Position numbers and translations under genes: made by a program. The notes below the pieces were generated by a model. It was not told the DNA's origin, made no database searches, and worked only from the letters and a program-made list of their open reading frames with translations. From Rhytidiadelphus loreus (Eukaryota; Streptophyta; Bryopsida; Hypnales; Hylocomiaceae), in the NCBI GenBank assembly GCA_947034895.1, contig OX344761.1, positions 66,773,839 to 66,837,838 on the forward strand: DNA of 64,000 nucleotides, read 5' to 3'. Positions 21,049 through 33,300 of this stretch are shown here, in pieces; the stretch's first letter is position 1, and each line of letters begins with the position of its first letter.

Positions 21049-21230
21049 TCCCTAGCCCTAAATTGGTAGGGGCAATGCCAGGTTCAAATCCTGCTAGGGA
21101 TATAGCTATATGCTAAAAAAAAATTCAAAGCAAAAGAAAAAATTCAAAGCAAAAAGCAAAAATTCAAAGCAAAAAAAAAAAATACAAAGCAAAAAGAAAA
21201 AATTCAAAGCAAAAAAAATAAATAATGGAG
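21049..21230 (+). mobile_element. SINE-like element: tRNA-related head and A-rich repeat tail
   Basis: 21049-21100 has seven-base complementary ends (TCCCTAG/CTAGGGA), an A-box-like TAGCCCTAAATTGGTAGG and a B-box GGTTCAAATCC, which together are the internal RNA polymerase III promoter signals of tRNA-derived SINEs. The anticodon arm is missing, so it is not a working tRNA. A tail of ATTCAAAGCAAAA-type units follows from 21114. No target duplication was confirmed. Confidence 0.45.
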
Positions 21231-23487
21231 ACACAAAAAAGTCCTTAACCGGCTACATTTACATAGTAAAGGAAATTAGCCTATTGAAATTTGAAAATGG
21301 CAGCAATGCCACCGGATGAAATTGAAGTTCTAGGAAATTGACCGGCAAGTTCTGCCACCTCACTGCAGCCTTCCGGCCAAATTTCCAAAAAACCGGGGTG
21401 GATGAAACTTTGTAGGAAATCTACCGTTTCACCCACAGAACTCCCCGGACCCTGGCCCATATCAAAGCATCTGCACCGTGGCCCGGTAAGAGGGTTGCTT
21501 GGGAAAATAAGAGCTGAGAAGGAGAACCGCCGGTTAGTTCATTGTTAGCTGGTAGAATTGGGAAAAAAATTCGTTTGCAATTTGAAAACATCAAACAAAA
21601 AATCTAGTAAAAAAATCTATAAAATTTCTATTTAGAGTTAAAAATAGGAAAAAAATTAGACTTCATATTTTTTTAAATGGTTAAATGTCGAAATTAAAGG
21701 AAAATAGTTGGTAAAACTATAAAAGAAATCCCAAATGTTGACTGAGAATTAAGTAAACTCGGTGTTGTAGTTTTGACTCAATGGTAATCCAGCAACGGTA
21801 AACGTTGCCCACATGTTGTTTGTGGTGAGGTCCTGGTATCGACAAGCTAAAAAAGAAAATCCCAAATTGACTTTGTAGCTCTCTTGGAACTCAAGTGACT
21901 GCAGTCAATAGTAAATTCTCCTCTTATCTCAATTTCAAAACTCATACTTTTTTCATACGAAACCCAATTGCATTCACTGCCACTTCCATTTGCCAACCCC
22001 ATGTAATTTTTACAATCAAAACCCAAATTGTCGCTGGATCTGAAGTGTCTCACAGGTGAGGATAGTCACACCAGTTCTTCATTCCCCACACGGTCGCTTG
22101 CTGCGACTCCCTGCCTGGACACGCTTTGCAAATCTCTCCGTTGTCAGTATTTTCACCCAACTTGCTTTCATCTTGATCAGCAAGCAGCATCTATTGCTCA
22201 TCTCCTCGCAGCTGCAGGCAAAGCATCCCTTGCATTTCGCATTTCGCATTTCAGCTCATGTATGATAACAGAAAAGACTTGTATTTCACACTTGTATCTA
22301 AAACATCTTTTCCTTCGACTTGTGACATAAAATATTTTCTATACTATCGTAGTCCTGACCGACGACTGTTCAAACATCGAAGTGGTAACACAAGCACCTT
22401 GTGAGGCGGTGCCTGACTCTGCCAAAACAGTACTCTCTCTGTCATCAATTTGTAACTTCAGTCACATGGAAGCTTGAGTCAAGATCGACTATGAAGAAGA
22501 GAACAGGGGGTGCGTCTGTTTTAACTCTGACTTCTTCCGTGGTCACTGTTGCGAGGACTTTCGGGAGCTTGGTATCTGTTGGGACCGTAGCCGATGCAGC
22601 AAGATAATAGAAACAGAGAGACGTACAAAAGTGAGTGAGAGAGTGAGATTGAAGTTGTGAAGAGCAGGAATTCGGCAAGGGAGGTGTGACTTGAGGGAGG
22701 TTAGATTTGGTGAAGGTAGGATTTTGGGTTTGATTTGACTTTTCTCTTGGAGTTTCTGCATTCGCGGAGGGAAGGTTGTGGCTGGTGCAGGCTGTGAGGA
22801 GGTACAGTCTTTGCCAGTCCTTTCTAGTTTGCACAGTGCTTTCTTTGGTCTGAGCTGAATCTAGTGTTGATTGTTGCGAGGAGTCGTGTTGAGTGGCCAA
22901 TTGCAAGGTTGGAGTATTGATCAATTGCGTTTCTGCGCTTTCTTAGTTCAGGGACTTGTGGAAAGGCTCTGTTGAAGTGTAGGGTTTTCGAGGACTGGCG
23001 AGTTGCTAGAATCTGTGATCAGCTGGAGAGGTAGCGAGCATTTGAGTAGAGGGTCTCACACATCGCTTATCAGGGTATCTGCATTGGATTTTTGAGGTTT
23101 CATTGATAATGGTGACCGATTTTCTCTTCAATCGGAATATTCACCCTGGGAAGGTAGGTTTGCCTTGAATCAGCGATTGAGTGTAGTCTTTTTTTCACTC
23201 TAAGTACTGCATCGGGGTTTCTTTGCAAGCTCTTCAACCGATTTCCCTTCATTTCGCTCTTTGAGGTTCTGCTCATCAGCACTCTTGTGAAAGGTGGGCG
23301 ATTGGTGCTTACAACTTGGACTGGACCAGACTTATGCTCGCCTGATGCATGAGGTCCATTATTTAAATTGGTTGAAGCAGATTTTTGGAATATGTGGACT
23401 AAATTTGCGTGGGGCTGATTGACAGACATCCTGCAAGTGAGCTCGAGCAGTCTCTTGGGTTTGCTCGTCGAACAGTAGTGAAGCGCA
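21231..23487. other. Intergenic DNA and presumed promoter/5' leader of the channel-like gene
   Basis: ORFs on both strands in 22028-22924 are unrelated to any family I recognise. The plus strand becomes G- and T-rich from 22600 with TAGGGTTTTC near 22980, typical of plant 5' leaders. No sequence resembling a CASTOR/POLLUX pore or membrane helix exon was found. Confidence 0.4.
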
Positions 23488-25528
23488 ATGGCGATGGACG
23501 GCGTCACGGACGATGCAGACGACCTAAATCCCACTTCCCACCACACAGTCATCCTCGGCTGGAGTCCGAAGATTCCCTCTCTCCTCCGCCAGCTCGCGGT
23601 CGCAAACCAAAGCTTAGGCGGCGGCGAAATCACTGTCCTCGCCGCCCTTGAACTCGCCCCCATGCAACAAGAATTCGCCCTCCACAACATCGACATGCTC
23701 GGCACCACCGTGAAATTCCTCTGCGGCTCCCGCCACGACAAGAAAACCCTCCGCCACGCCGCCATCGACACCGCGAGCGCCATCATCGTCCTCGCCGAAG
23801 ACGCGGACGAGAGCGATGAGCTCGCCATCCTCATCATCAAAAAAATCCTCAAAGCCGTGACTGCCAATTTCCAGGGTCACGTCGTGGTGGAAGTCATTGA
23901 CGTCGAGAACGAGGCTCGGATCAAGCAAGCCGGTGGGGAGTTTGTTGAGACTGTCGTCGCGAAAGACGTCATCACGCGCCTCATGGTGCAGTGCGCGCGC
24001 CAACCGGGACTCGCCCAAGTGTGGAAAGACATTCTAGGGTTTGACAAAGCCGAGTTTTACCTGAAACGATGGCCGAAACTCGACGGGATGCGCTTCATTG
24101 ACGTTCTCATCAGCTTCCCTGATGCCATTCCGTGCGGCGTGAAAGTCGCAAGCCGGAATAACAAAATTTTGATCAACCCGGATAACGAGTACGTCTTAGC
24201 GGACGGCGATGAAGTGCTCGTGATTGCGGACGACGACGACTCGTACTCTCCGTCGACGTCGCTACCGGAGGTGCAGAAGCCAGCGAGAGAGGCGAAAGAG
24301 AATGTTGATGAGAAAGTGGTGAAGAAGGTGTTGTTCTGCGGGTGGCAGCGCGACATGGAACATATGGTGCCCGTGTTGGAGGAGAGCTTGGGAATGGGGT
24401 CGGAGCTTTGGATTTTTAGTGAAGTGCGGGAGGAGGAGCGGTTGATGCAGCAGAAAGTAGAGCTTGAGAATGTGACGCTTGTGCATTGTTTGGGGAAACC
24501 GAGCTCGAGGAAGGATTTGGAAGCTTTGCCGCTGGAAACTTTTGATTCGATTCTGCTGGTGGCGGATGGGAATGCGCCCGTTGAAGAGGCCCTGTCGACG
24601 TTGATCATGATCAAGAGCATTCAGGTCAGTAAACATCACATTCTTAACTTTTTATTTTTATTTTCTGTGCTTTTGGGTTTTGTTTTCGCGGACAGGCGTG
24701 AAAACTTTACTTCTGCTGCAGAGGAGTTCATTTTGAAATTGTTTTACAGCTGACTATATTTGTTACATTCTTCACTCATTGTGACGAGAATTTTGTTGCA
24801 AATCTTACACGGTTTGGCCGATTTCCCCCAGTTGATGAATTCTATTCAACAAATGTGCCAAATAGTAAACGGTACTCTTGATTCGTTGTAGTTTTCTGGT
24901 CCATCAGTGTCTGTTGAATCCATTAAAAAATCTGGTCTGAAACTCATTCACCGTAGAATGTTATGTCTCGCTAAAACTTGTTTGCGCAATTTTGTTTTCC
25001 CACCAAACTGATGCACCCTCCTGCCTGCCCCAACAGGCGAAGCGTCTCCCTTACCGCGAAGCCCGCGCCGTCCAAATCCGCCCCGCCGGCAACTCCCAAA
25101 CCAGTTGGATCGACGAGCTCCTACACGCCTCCTCTCAATCCATCATCATCTCCGAGATTCTCTCCTCCCACACCAAAGAAGCCATCGAGGACGAGGATCA
25201 CAGCGAGATCGAAATCTCTGATGAGATGGTGAGCATGGCATTGGCGATGGTGGCGGAGGACAAGCGCATCAGCGGGGTGCTGGATGAGCTTTTCGCGGAG
25301 GAAGGGAACGAGATGGTGATGCGACCGGGTGAGATGTATCTGGATGTCGATGGGGAGGAGCTCAGTTTCTGGGATGTCATGGTGCGTGCGCGGGGGAGGA
25401 ATGAGATTGTGATTGGGTACCATCGGGAGGATGAGGAGTTGCCGGTGATCAATCCGGGGGAGAAAGGGGTGCGGCACAAGTGGTCGCTGGATGATAGCTT
25501 CATTGTGCTGGTGGCGGCATTGAATTAA
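23488..25528 (+). CDS. CASTOR/POLLUX-like protein, RCK regulatory region only
   Basis: Two exons, 23488-24624 and 25037-25528 (phase 0, GT-AG), encode 542 residues. They match the cytosolic/nucleoplasmic regulatory part of the land-plant CASTOR/POLLUX (DMI1) channels of the nuclear envelope, which gate ion flux in symbiotic calcium signalling. Seen motifs: HTVILGWSPKIPSLLRQL at residue about 19, ETVVAKDVITRLMVQCARQP, ISFPDAIPCGVKVASRNNK, DGDEVLVIADDDDSY, KVLFCGWQRDMEHMVPVLEE, VSMALAMVAEDKRI, ELFAEEGNEM and HKWSLDDSFIVLVAALN at the end. Family members are usually over 800 residues with four N-terminal helices and a pore filter. Here none is present: the start ATG has an in-frame TGA nine bases upstream. 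Either a soluble paralogue, or the upstream exons were lost or moved. The plastid PEC channels share this fold but fit less well. Confidence 0.85.
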
Positions 25529-25599
25529 GGTTTGGCTCTCGTGTATTGTAAGTTTTTGTCGCCTTCTTCCGCTATTTTCACTGCCTGTGGGGGTCCTTC

Positions 25600-26110
25600 T
25601 TCTGGGGATCCATGTAGGATTTCTGCTTCTGTGAATTATAAGTGTTGGTCTCCTTCAGCTTTCGTCGTTTCCTCTGGGAATCCTTCTTCTGGGGATCCAT
25701 TTACGGGTTTGCTTGTGGGAATTGGAAGTGTTGGTCTCCTGCTTCAGCTGTCTTCGTTTCCTTCTGGGGATTCATTTAGGGTTTTGTTTCTGTGAGTTGT
25801 AATTACTTGTCTCCTTCTCCAGGGTTCCTTCTTCTTGGGATCCATTTTGGATTTGCCTCTGTGAATCGTAAGTATTGGTCTCCTTCAGCTTTCTTCGTTT
25901 CCTCTGGGGATCCTTCTAGGGATCCATTCAGGGTTTTGCTTGTGGGAATTGGAAGTGTTGGTCTCCTCCGTTAGCTTTCTTCATATCCTCTGGGGATCCA
26001 TTGAGGGGTTATGCTTCTGGGAATTTGAAGTGATCGTCTCCTTCTTCACCTTTCGTCATTTGAGTATTTTCTGGGGATCCGTTTTCTGGGGATGCATTTG
26101 GGTATCGAAG
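25600..26110 (+). repeat. Degenerate tandem repeat of about 70-87 bp after the channel-like gene
   Basis: TCTGGGGATCCAT-type words recur near 25611, 25688, 25763, 25831, 25903, 25990 and 26070, together with GGAAGTGTTGGTCTCCT and CTTTCTTCGTTTCCTC. Seven units are visible; spacing varies. The array starts about 70 bases after the stop codon, so it is probably in the 3' untranslated region or just beyond. Confidence 0.75.
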
Positions 26111-28023
26111 GCAACGAAGTATGGCTTATATGCCCCCCCTGGGGTCCTCTTTATCATAATCGTTATGACTTCTTCAGGTTTAGTTCTTGGTTGCAGCACT
26201 TGATGAACACTTCGTGCCTTTTTTCCTGCAGAAGGAGATCACAAACGCGTATCTATGTCCTGTTTTGCACAGCATTCAAAAGACGAGGTTTTCGTCCACA
26301 TCTGGTGCGCTGTTATGCAATAGGGTAGTCAGATCATGTCATTGTAGACTTGTCTCATTTTTACTTACTCTTATGACAATCTCCATTGAATTGGCATGTT
26401 GTAGGCAGAGGACTTCACATGTACATACACAGATTGTGCTGTGATTATGATTTTGGCTCGTCTGCTTAGAAATTGCTCTGTAGTTTACTAGTGTTTTATT
26501 GTGCAACCTTGTGGTGGGTTGTACTTGGAAGACCTAAAAATGCTCAAAAAACTTGGCATTTCCTCCATGGATCCACTTTTTAAAATTTCAACAGAATAGT
26601 TTGCCTGGGGCGTAGAGTTTAGTGTTTCTTGAGCTTCCGTCAGCTACTTCTATATCAAAGAATGTCTGGTTAAAGCGAGGAGAGGTCTCAGGAAGCAAGC
26701 GACGACGCTTGAGCTTCTGGGTTCTGCTTGATGCCTAATGCAATGAATCCACAGTCCCATGTTACTTGAGTTTAAGGTACAGGATTCTATTTGTGTCTCT
26801 TTTAAGCATTTTCATGTATGTAGAAATGTGATTTTGGGGGTGGTCAGTATAGACTTGCGGAGACCTTTGTGTACAAGAGCCAAACTATTGATATCAATTT
26901 TTTTATCACTGTGCGTGAGTTTCTTACACTATGCACACTATGCACACCAAAGAGGCAGGCAACTCTGTTGCCAAAAAACCCTGCCCCCTGGCTGCCAAAA
27001 AAACCCGGACCTTTGATCTCTTTCAAAAAAATTTAAAAGAAAACAAGCACCGTTGATCTAGTTTGAAAAATGTGCCGCAAATGGCACTGAACGTGGGCTG
27101 TCGATCAGGGTTGAAAAATAAGACAAGCTGCTCACAACCGTCAATGTAGCGCCGCAAAAAAAACATGAACCGGTGATTTGATCTGCCACCGCCACGATAG
27201 AGTTTGGCATCCGGGAGTTGGTTCCGCCGACTCGGCGACTTCGAGTTCTCTTCGAGTTTGTTTCTCTGCGAGTTCGGGACGTTGGCCGCGTGACGTCAGA
27301 GGTGGGAGACTGGGCGTTGGAGGCACCCCACATCGAAACGCTCCTCTGACTGTAAACCTGGTAATCGAATTGCGCATACCTTCTTACACTAGTTTGAAGC
27401 CTCAGTGTTCCTTGTGTGGAGTTTGGGAGTTTGGGAGTGTTGTGTGGCTGTTGCTTTTCGGTAAATTCGTGGCCATGCAATGCCAAGGAGTAGGGTTTGG
27501 GGAGGGTTCGCATGATAGCTTGCTTGAATAAAGCTCTTTAGGTATGATTCGAACATCTGCTCTAGGGTTTGTTTGATCCGCTCAATTCGGTGTCTTGCTG
27601 GACCTGGTGTTCGTCATGCGTGGGGTGCAGGATCCGGAATTCGAGATTTCTTCAGCGCTGAGATTTCTTCTATTCAGGGATAGTCTGTTTCTGTTTTGGA
27701 ATCAAGGCCATCTGTGTGGGGTTTGAGAGAACTGAGGAGTTGGTGTGGAGATGATGTTTCTTTAGTATATTGTTTTCCTGAATTGGTTGGTCATGGAGCT
27801 TCTGTGTGGTGTGTTGTCTGTGTGTGATTGCGAAGATGTTGCTAGTTTGCTGAAATTCTAGGTTTCTTTTTTGTGAGTGTAGATTCAAGAGGCTCAGCTG
27901 TATTGAAGTGCTTCGTTGGTGCATTTGAGGAATGTTTATAATTGTAAGTATGATCGTAGAAAATTCATTAGAGAGTACTAAGGTGAACCCTAATTTGTGT
28001 AGAATAGTTTTTTTTGGAGTTCT
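26111..28023. other. No coding gene recognised
   Basis: Moderately GC-rich around 27160-27540, with ORFs on both strands that do not resemble known proteins. The plus strand at 27480-27580 has GTAGGGTTTGG and CTAGGGTTTG telo-box words and looks like a plant 5' leader, but no coding exon follows. Confidence 0.35.
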
Positions 28024-28027
28024 TTAA

Positions 28028-28673
28028 CCCCTAAGTGACCCTGAGGACAGAATGTGTCCTCGACCAATTTTCTAAGTTAAACAAAACCTTATCAAATTAC
28101 TATTTGTAGTAGTTTATATTTTTGAAAAATTCTTTTTGAAGTTTAGTTTTAGCTTCAAAAATCTGATTTTGAAAATGATTGATTATGATTTTTCTATTCA
28201 AGATTTTGTGCATGGGTGTCCATTGCAATCTTGACTTTTTGTAGTGTTGAGGGCTCTTGGGAATGAGCCTCAAATACACTAGATCTTTGAGAAAAAATCA
28301 CATTAGAAATTCATTTAAAAAAACTATAGGATAGATTTTGAGAAGTTATAAATTGATTGGGGTTATGCATGTTAGGCCCTTTAACCTCATATTTTTTTGG
28401 TGACCAACTTTTTAGATTTGACATGTGAAAAGAGGATTGAAATACTTCAAATCACTTTCACAGTTTTAACACCCTCATGATCAAACATTATAATCTTTCA
28501 ATCCGTATGAGATATTGTTGTGTTTTCTTTTCTAATGTGATCTCTAACATGTCTAGTTTGATTTTATACGGTTATAATTCAAAAAGAATTGATACAACGT
28601 ATCAAAATGTTGGATTTTTGTTCAATTTAGAACAAATTCTAGAAGCTCAGAAAATTCCAGGGTCATTTTGGGG
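28028..28673 (+). mobile_element. TTAA-flanked element with CCCC ends (piggyBac-like MITE), 646 bp
   Basis: The sequence TTAA (28024-28027) precedes CCCCTAAGTGACCCTGAGG, and the right end ...GGGTCATTTTGGGG is followed by TTAA (28674-28677). The terminal repeats match at 14 of 16 positions. Just inside the left end GAGGAC and GTCCTC form a hairpin stem. No ORF codes for a transposase. Confidence 0.75.
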
Positions 28674-28880
28674 TTAAAGCAAAAAGAGTACATGTATACC
28701 CCTTTCACCCCTTTCAAAATTTGTGAAATTTTTTACAACCAATGGGAACATGACATATGTACCCCTTGTATAATTTACGTGTGAATTTCTTAGAAAGTAA
28801 CATGTGCCTTGCTACGTACTATTGCACTCATTATGCACTCAAAAAACAATACTATTTAAAATGAAGTCATGTACAAATTG

Positions 28881-29262
28881 TTTGTTAGTTGATATACTGT
28901 AGATGAGTTGTTGGGTCAATAAAAGAAGTCATGTCTTTAATCCCTAAAGGATTAAACAATGTTTGTTAGTTGATATACCGTAGATGAGTTGTTGGGTCAA
29001 TAAAAGAAGTCATGTCTTTAATCCCTAAAGGATTAAACAATGTTTGTTGGGTCAATAAAAGAAGTCATGTCTTTAATCTCTAAAGATTAAACAATGTTTA
29101 TTGGGTCAATAAAAGAAGTCATGTCTTTAATCTCTAAAGGACTAAACAATGTTTGTTGGGTCAATAAAAGAAGTCATGTCTTTAATCCCTAAAGGACTAA
29201 ACAATGTTTGTTGGGTCAATAAAAGAAGTCATGTCTTTAATCCCTAAAGGACTAAATGTTTT
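28881..29262. repeat. Compound tandem repeat: two 81-bp units then four 54-55-bp units
   Basis: TTTGTTAGTTGATATAC(C/T)G starts at 28881 and 28962. Later units start at 29043, 29097, 29152 and 29207 and lack the 27-base part containing the GATATAC word. All contain GGGTCAATAAAAGAAGTCAT and TCCCTAAAGGA(T/C)TAAAC. Confidence 0.9.
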
Positions 29263-29689
29263 ATGGCAAGATAGCAATTATAGGTAGTTCATTAAAAATG
29301 GAAATATTTATTATATTTTTTGAATTTTTTTGGATGTGGGGAGTATTTTTATTTTCACCAATTTTTCAGCAATTGGATGTATTCATGAGGAATTATGGGA
29401 GAAAATACCATTTCTCATAAAGGGGGGGCAATACAAGTAAAGTTATTTATACTAAAGCAAAATTTGCATAGCAATGCTTAGAGGAATTTAGGTGGGGCTT
29501 TGGAAAGCCTTTCACCCCAAGTTCAAACCAAGGTACTTCTTACATTTTTCTAGACTTATAAATTCATCATAGTGTATAAGGAAGTGGTGGTTAGGAGGTA
29601 GTTGCCATGTGGCTTTTTTTGGCCTAACAGGGTGGTTACTCCTAATTGCTACATTTGAACTTAGAAAATTCAAATGCACAAAGAATCCA
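29263..29689. other. AT-rich DNA, nothing recognised
   Basis: No ORF or repeat of note apart from a G run near 29425. Confidence 0.5.
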
Positions 29690-30360
29690 TTAAGTCAAAT
29701 ACGAATTTGACATTTGAAAGAATTCATGGCAAAATGAAGGGACTACTTCATTGACATTTGTGGGATTGAAAGGGGAGGTCATCTTTATAATGAAATCCAT
29801 TGTTGATCATGAATCCTCAATGGGCATGGAATAATTCAAAGATGAGAGCTTGACCACTCATTGTCAAAATGTAGGAATTATATTCAAAATAGAATTTAAA
29901 GCATAATTTTGGCATAATAGAATAATTTTTTTCAAAAACATTCAAACTAATGAAAGTTATTAACTTTCATTTTCAAACACCCATTTGAGATTTTGAACCT
30001 CCAAAAATAGTTATAGCATAGAAAAAATACAAAGAGGATGTTTGAAAATGTCAAAGAAAATGTCCCTTCCAAACCCTCCTTGAAATTTGTCCATAACTTT
30101 TGATTGAAGACTCTAAATCTCAAACAAGTTTTAAGAGATGAAAATTAGCTTGATTTCCCAAAAAGATTTAGTTCAAAGTTTTCTTGAAAAAAATAATTCT
30201 ACTATGCCAAAATGAGTCTTACAAATCTAATTTTAATACAATTCCTACTTTCCATTGAACTATTGAACTCCTAGTAATTCTAATTTATAAATCCCACATG
30301 GATTGTTTTACCTCTTACACCCTACTTGTACAAAGAGTTTTTCTTCTCATCTTTGTACGT
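29690..30360. mobile_element. Foldback (inverted-repeat) element, copy 1
   Basis: The arm beginning GAGCTTGACCACTCATTGTC at 29845 and running through TTGGCATAATAGAATAATTT is repeated as an imperfect complement ending near 30275 (AAATAATTCTACTATGCC). The same arrangement, with recognisably similar sequence, occurs at 55010-55570. Confidence 0.6.
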
Positions 30361-30384
30361 ACAAAATAGTGGATTTGGAAGTTA

Positions 30385-33300
30385 CTCCCTCTATCCTAGA
30401 ATGATTGTTTGTTATTCCAAAATTAGATGTCTAGAAATGATTGTCCACTACTCTAACTAGTGTATATGTTATTCCTACAAAGGGTCCTATATAGGATCCA
30501 ATGCAACTCTTGCCTCTACTATGGTCTATTCATTGTGCGAGATGGAAGGAAGAAGCTCTCCTTGTTCCTCCAATTATTTTTCCTATGTGCTCCAACTTGT
30601 AGGAGTTGTTGTACGCATGGTCTAAGCATAAATATCCTTACAATGCAAAAATGTTGTAAGACGACTCGAATATCGTCCTAGGAGGTTCTAGGATGTTGTC
30701 ATAAACTTTGGTATCCGGATTTCTTTGTTTCCAGGAACTAAGAACAATCCGTCCAACTTCTCTCTCTCTCTTCCAACTCCAATTACTAACCGGATTCCAA
30801 TCTAGATCCGGTCTCTTCCGATTTCCGGAAATAACTTCACAAAGTAATGGTTTTAGTTATCTATATTTTATCCTCAGAGGGTCCACTATTGATCTTTAGA
30901 GGGGTAGGGACTTCCACCACTCATAATCCGCACTCACTCTCCACTCTCTCAACACAAAACAAACAAACAAACCCAAGAACAATGTATGGAGTCTAGGGGA
31001 AGGCAGTAAGATCTTCACAGTTTTTGGGATGGCCAACCAGAAATCAGGTCACTCAGAACCCCACTAAATCCCATTTACTACAACAACAGATCTAAAACAC
31101 TCGAAATCCGAAGAAGACTATATCTTGGTTTCTAAACCAATCATGTGGTTGGCAACTAGTTTGGGTGGAGTCGGCTTGATGACTGACTAGGTGATTACCT
31201 TCCAGGAAGGGGTGGATTGAACCGGTGTCACAAAGATTTGCGAATACGTTTGGAATAGCACCGGGCCTTTGCTGTGGTAATGCTTTGTATATATAACTAT
31301 GATATCCCTAAACACCCTAAATATCCATAAATCTACCCTCAAACTTCCTTTTTTCCAAATCCCTATTCTACAATTTCCTCAAAGCCCTAGAACTACCACC
31401 TAGCTTTGATCTACTACAAAATATGGAAAGTAGCTCCAAAAAACTTGAAACTTTGCCACAATGTAGATCAACTACCTCAATGCTCACATACCAACTTTCA
31501 TTGTAATCAAAGATATTGTTCAACTTTGGTAGACATTTTACTGATACTAACTTTCTAACCCTTCCCTACCTTCATACCCCAATTGTATTTCATGCATAAC
31601 TCATAAGTATCAAGTCTATTGAAGCTAAAATTTTGACATAAGAGAGTAGATAAGATAAGGAAAGTACCCTCCAAGTTTTATTGCCATAACATAAAATGTC
31701 AATAAGAATGACGCTCCTCAATACGCCCTCATTGGTTGCTTTGAAATCCAAACATCTCCATTTCAAACCCTCATAACTTTTTCTCCATAATAAATCTAGA
31801 TTTGAAACTTGGCTTCATTGTGTATCAACTCTTCAAAAACTCAGATCTAAAATTTTGCATTCAACCAACACTTTTGTAAAATGCCACACAAAACTCTCCC
31901 AAATCAATGCTCTTTTCAATATCAAACCTCAAGAAGTACACAACTATCACCCAAAATGGCTCCCACACCTCCCAACACACTAAAAATAAGAGAGAAAGAG
32001 ACAAGGGACCAGCCCTTGCCTCAAGTAGACACCCAAATCCAAAGGCGGTTAGCCCTAACCCTAACTCCACTAACCTTAGTATCAACTATTACCAAACCAG
32101 TTATCAACCGACAACTATAAGGTCAACAACAACAACAAGCTCTTTACTCTAACAACTTTCATCATCTAATACTAACAACTCCCAACTAATAATACTAAAC
32201 ACTAATAATGCCCAACACCATTTTTGAAACTAACAAAGATGTCAACTTCAAATACTAGACGGTCAACATCATGACACCGGTAGAGGTGAATCATCCTCGT
32301 CTTCTGTTCCGGATTCGGTGCTTTCCGGTTAAGTACTTTCTGGATTAAGTACTTTGCAAATTTGATACCTTCTGGATTAAGTACTTTCCGGATTCTGGAT
32401 CAAGATTCCATCTAGTCATAGGATATCCATTACGGTTTAACTTGTCCGGAAATCAACTATTCTCGAGTTATGCATTGCCTCTAATTTCCTGTGTCTAAGA
32501 AAAAATAAAGAAAAATTATTCTACCCTGACCCTATTCTACTCTACTTTTATATGTTCAAGATTCCCGTACTCTCACAAGAGTTGCCTCCTTTATCTTTAG
32601 AGATAGATCACACAACTTGCTACTATAATAAGAAGAGATCCTTGAGCTTTAATGTGTTGAATCTAAAATACACAATTTTCACAACTTCAATTAGTTCATT
32701 AATCATTGTTGAAGCTTCACAAAGTTGGCAAGTTGCTTGGCTTCAATGGCCCTAAAGAATCCAAGGTCCAAGAAGTTGAAATCAAGATTGTTAGGAAGTT
32801 GACATCTCAACAATATGTTGAGACCATTCGAAAGTCCAACTACAAGAATAACATCATCATCCACTTTCATATGTTGCTTCAAATTGTCTTGCTAGATGTA
32901 GATGGGATGCTTTCTCATTCCAATTGGCCACTTCTCTTTGATTGTAGAAATCACTTTTTGACCATTAGTGTCACACACTCCTGTCAATTACCCTCATGCA
33001 ACTTTGTCACTAGTACTCCCTATGGTTGATTCCTTAAAAATAATAGTATTGGTTATTTTCTGAATGATAGGCTAGAGATTGATGAGCCCATTAAATATTG
33101 TCTTCCAATGTGGATTGTAGTGTAGCTTGGCAATTGTAGTGAGAAACATGATTTTCATAATGTATTGCTTGCTCTTGACTAATCAATCGGGGATGAAGTG
33201 ATCCAGAATGGTGTACATAGTGCGTATATTTGAACTTCATTATGAAAAACACATCTCATCAAATGAACAACATCCTCCAAGTCACAAAATGTTGTCATCT

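Noticed and set aside
21049..21100. Functional tRNA gene
   Set aside because: Only 52 bases, no anticodon arm and weak T-stem pairing.
17086..21500. Terminal inverted repeats of the hAT element
   Set aside because: Phrases with CCGGT and TAGGAAATT recur on both sides, but no convincing inverted ends with an 8-bp duplication could be fixed.
22028..22924. ORFs on both strands before the channel-like gene
   Set aside because: No similarity to known families, no splice consistency, and low-complexity Ser/Thr/Gln-rich content.
27058..27531. Overlapping ORFs of 117-151 residues on both strands
   Set aside because: No recognisable domain; the region looks like a GC-rich leader or promoter.
31881..32152. 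Plus-strand ORFs of 79-81 residues
   Set aside because: Located in non-coding parts of the mariner-like element, with Thr/Pro/Asn-rich low-complexity composition.
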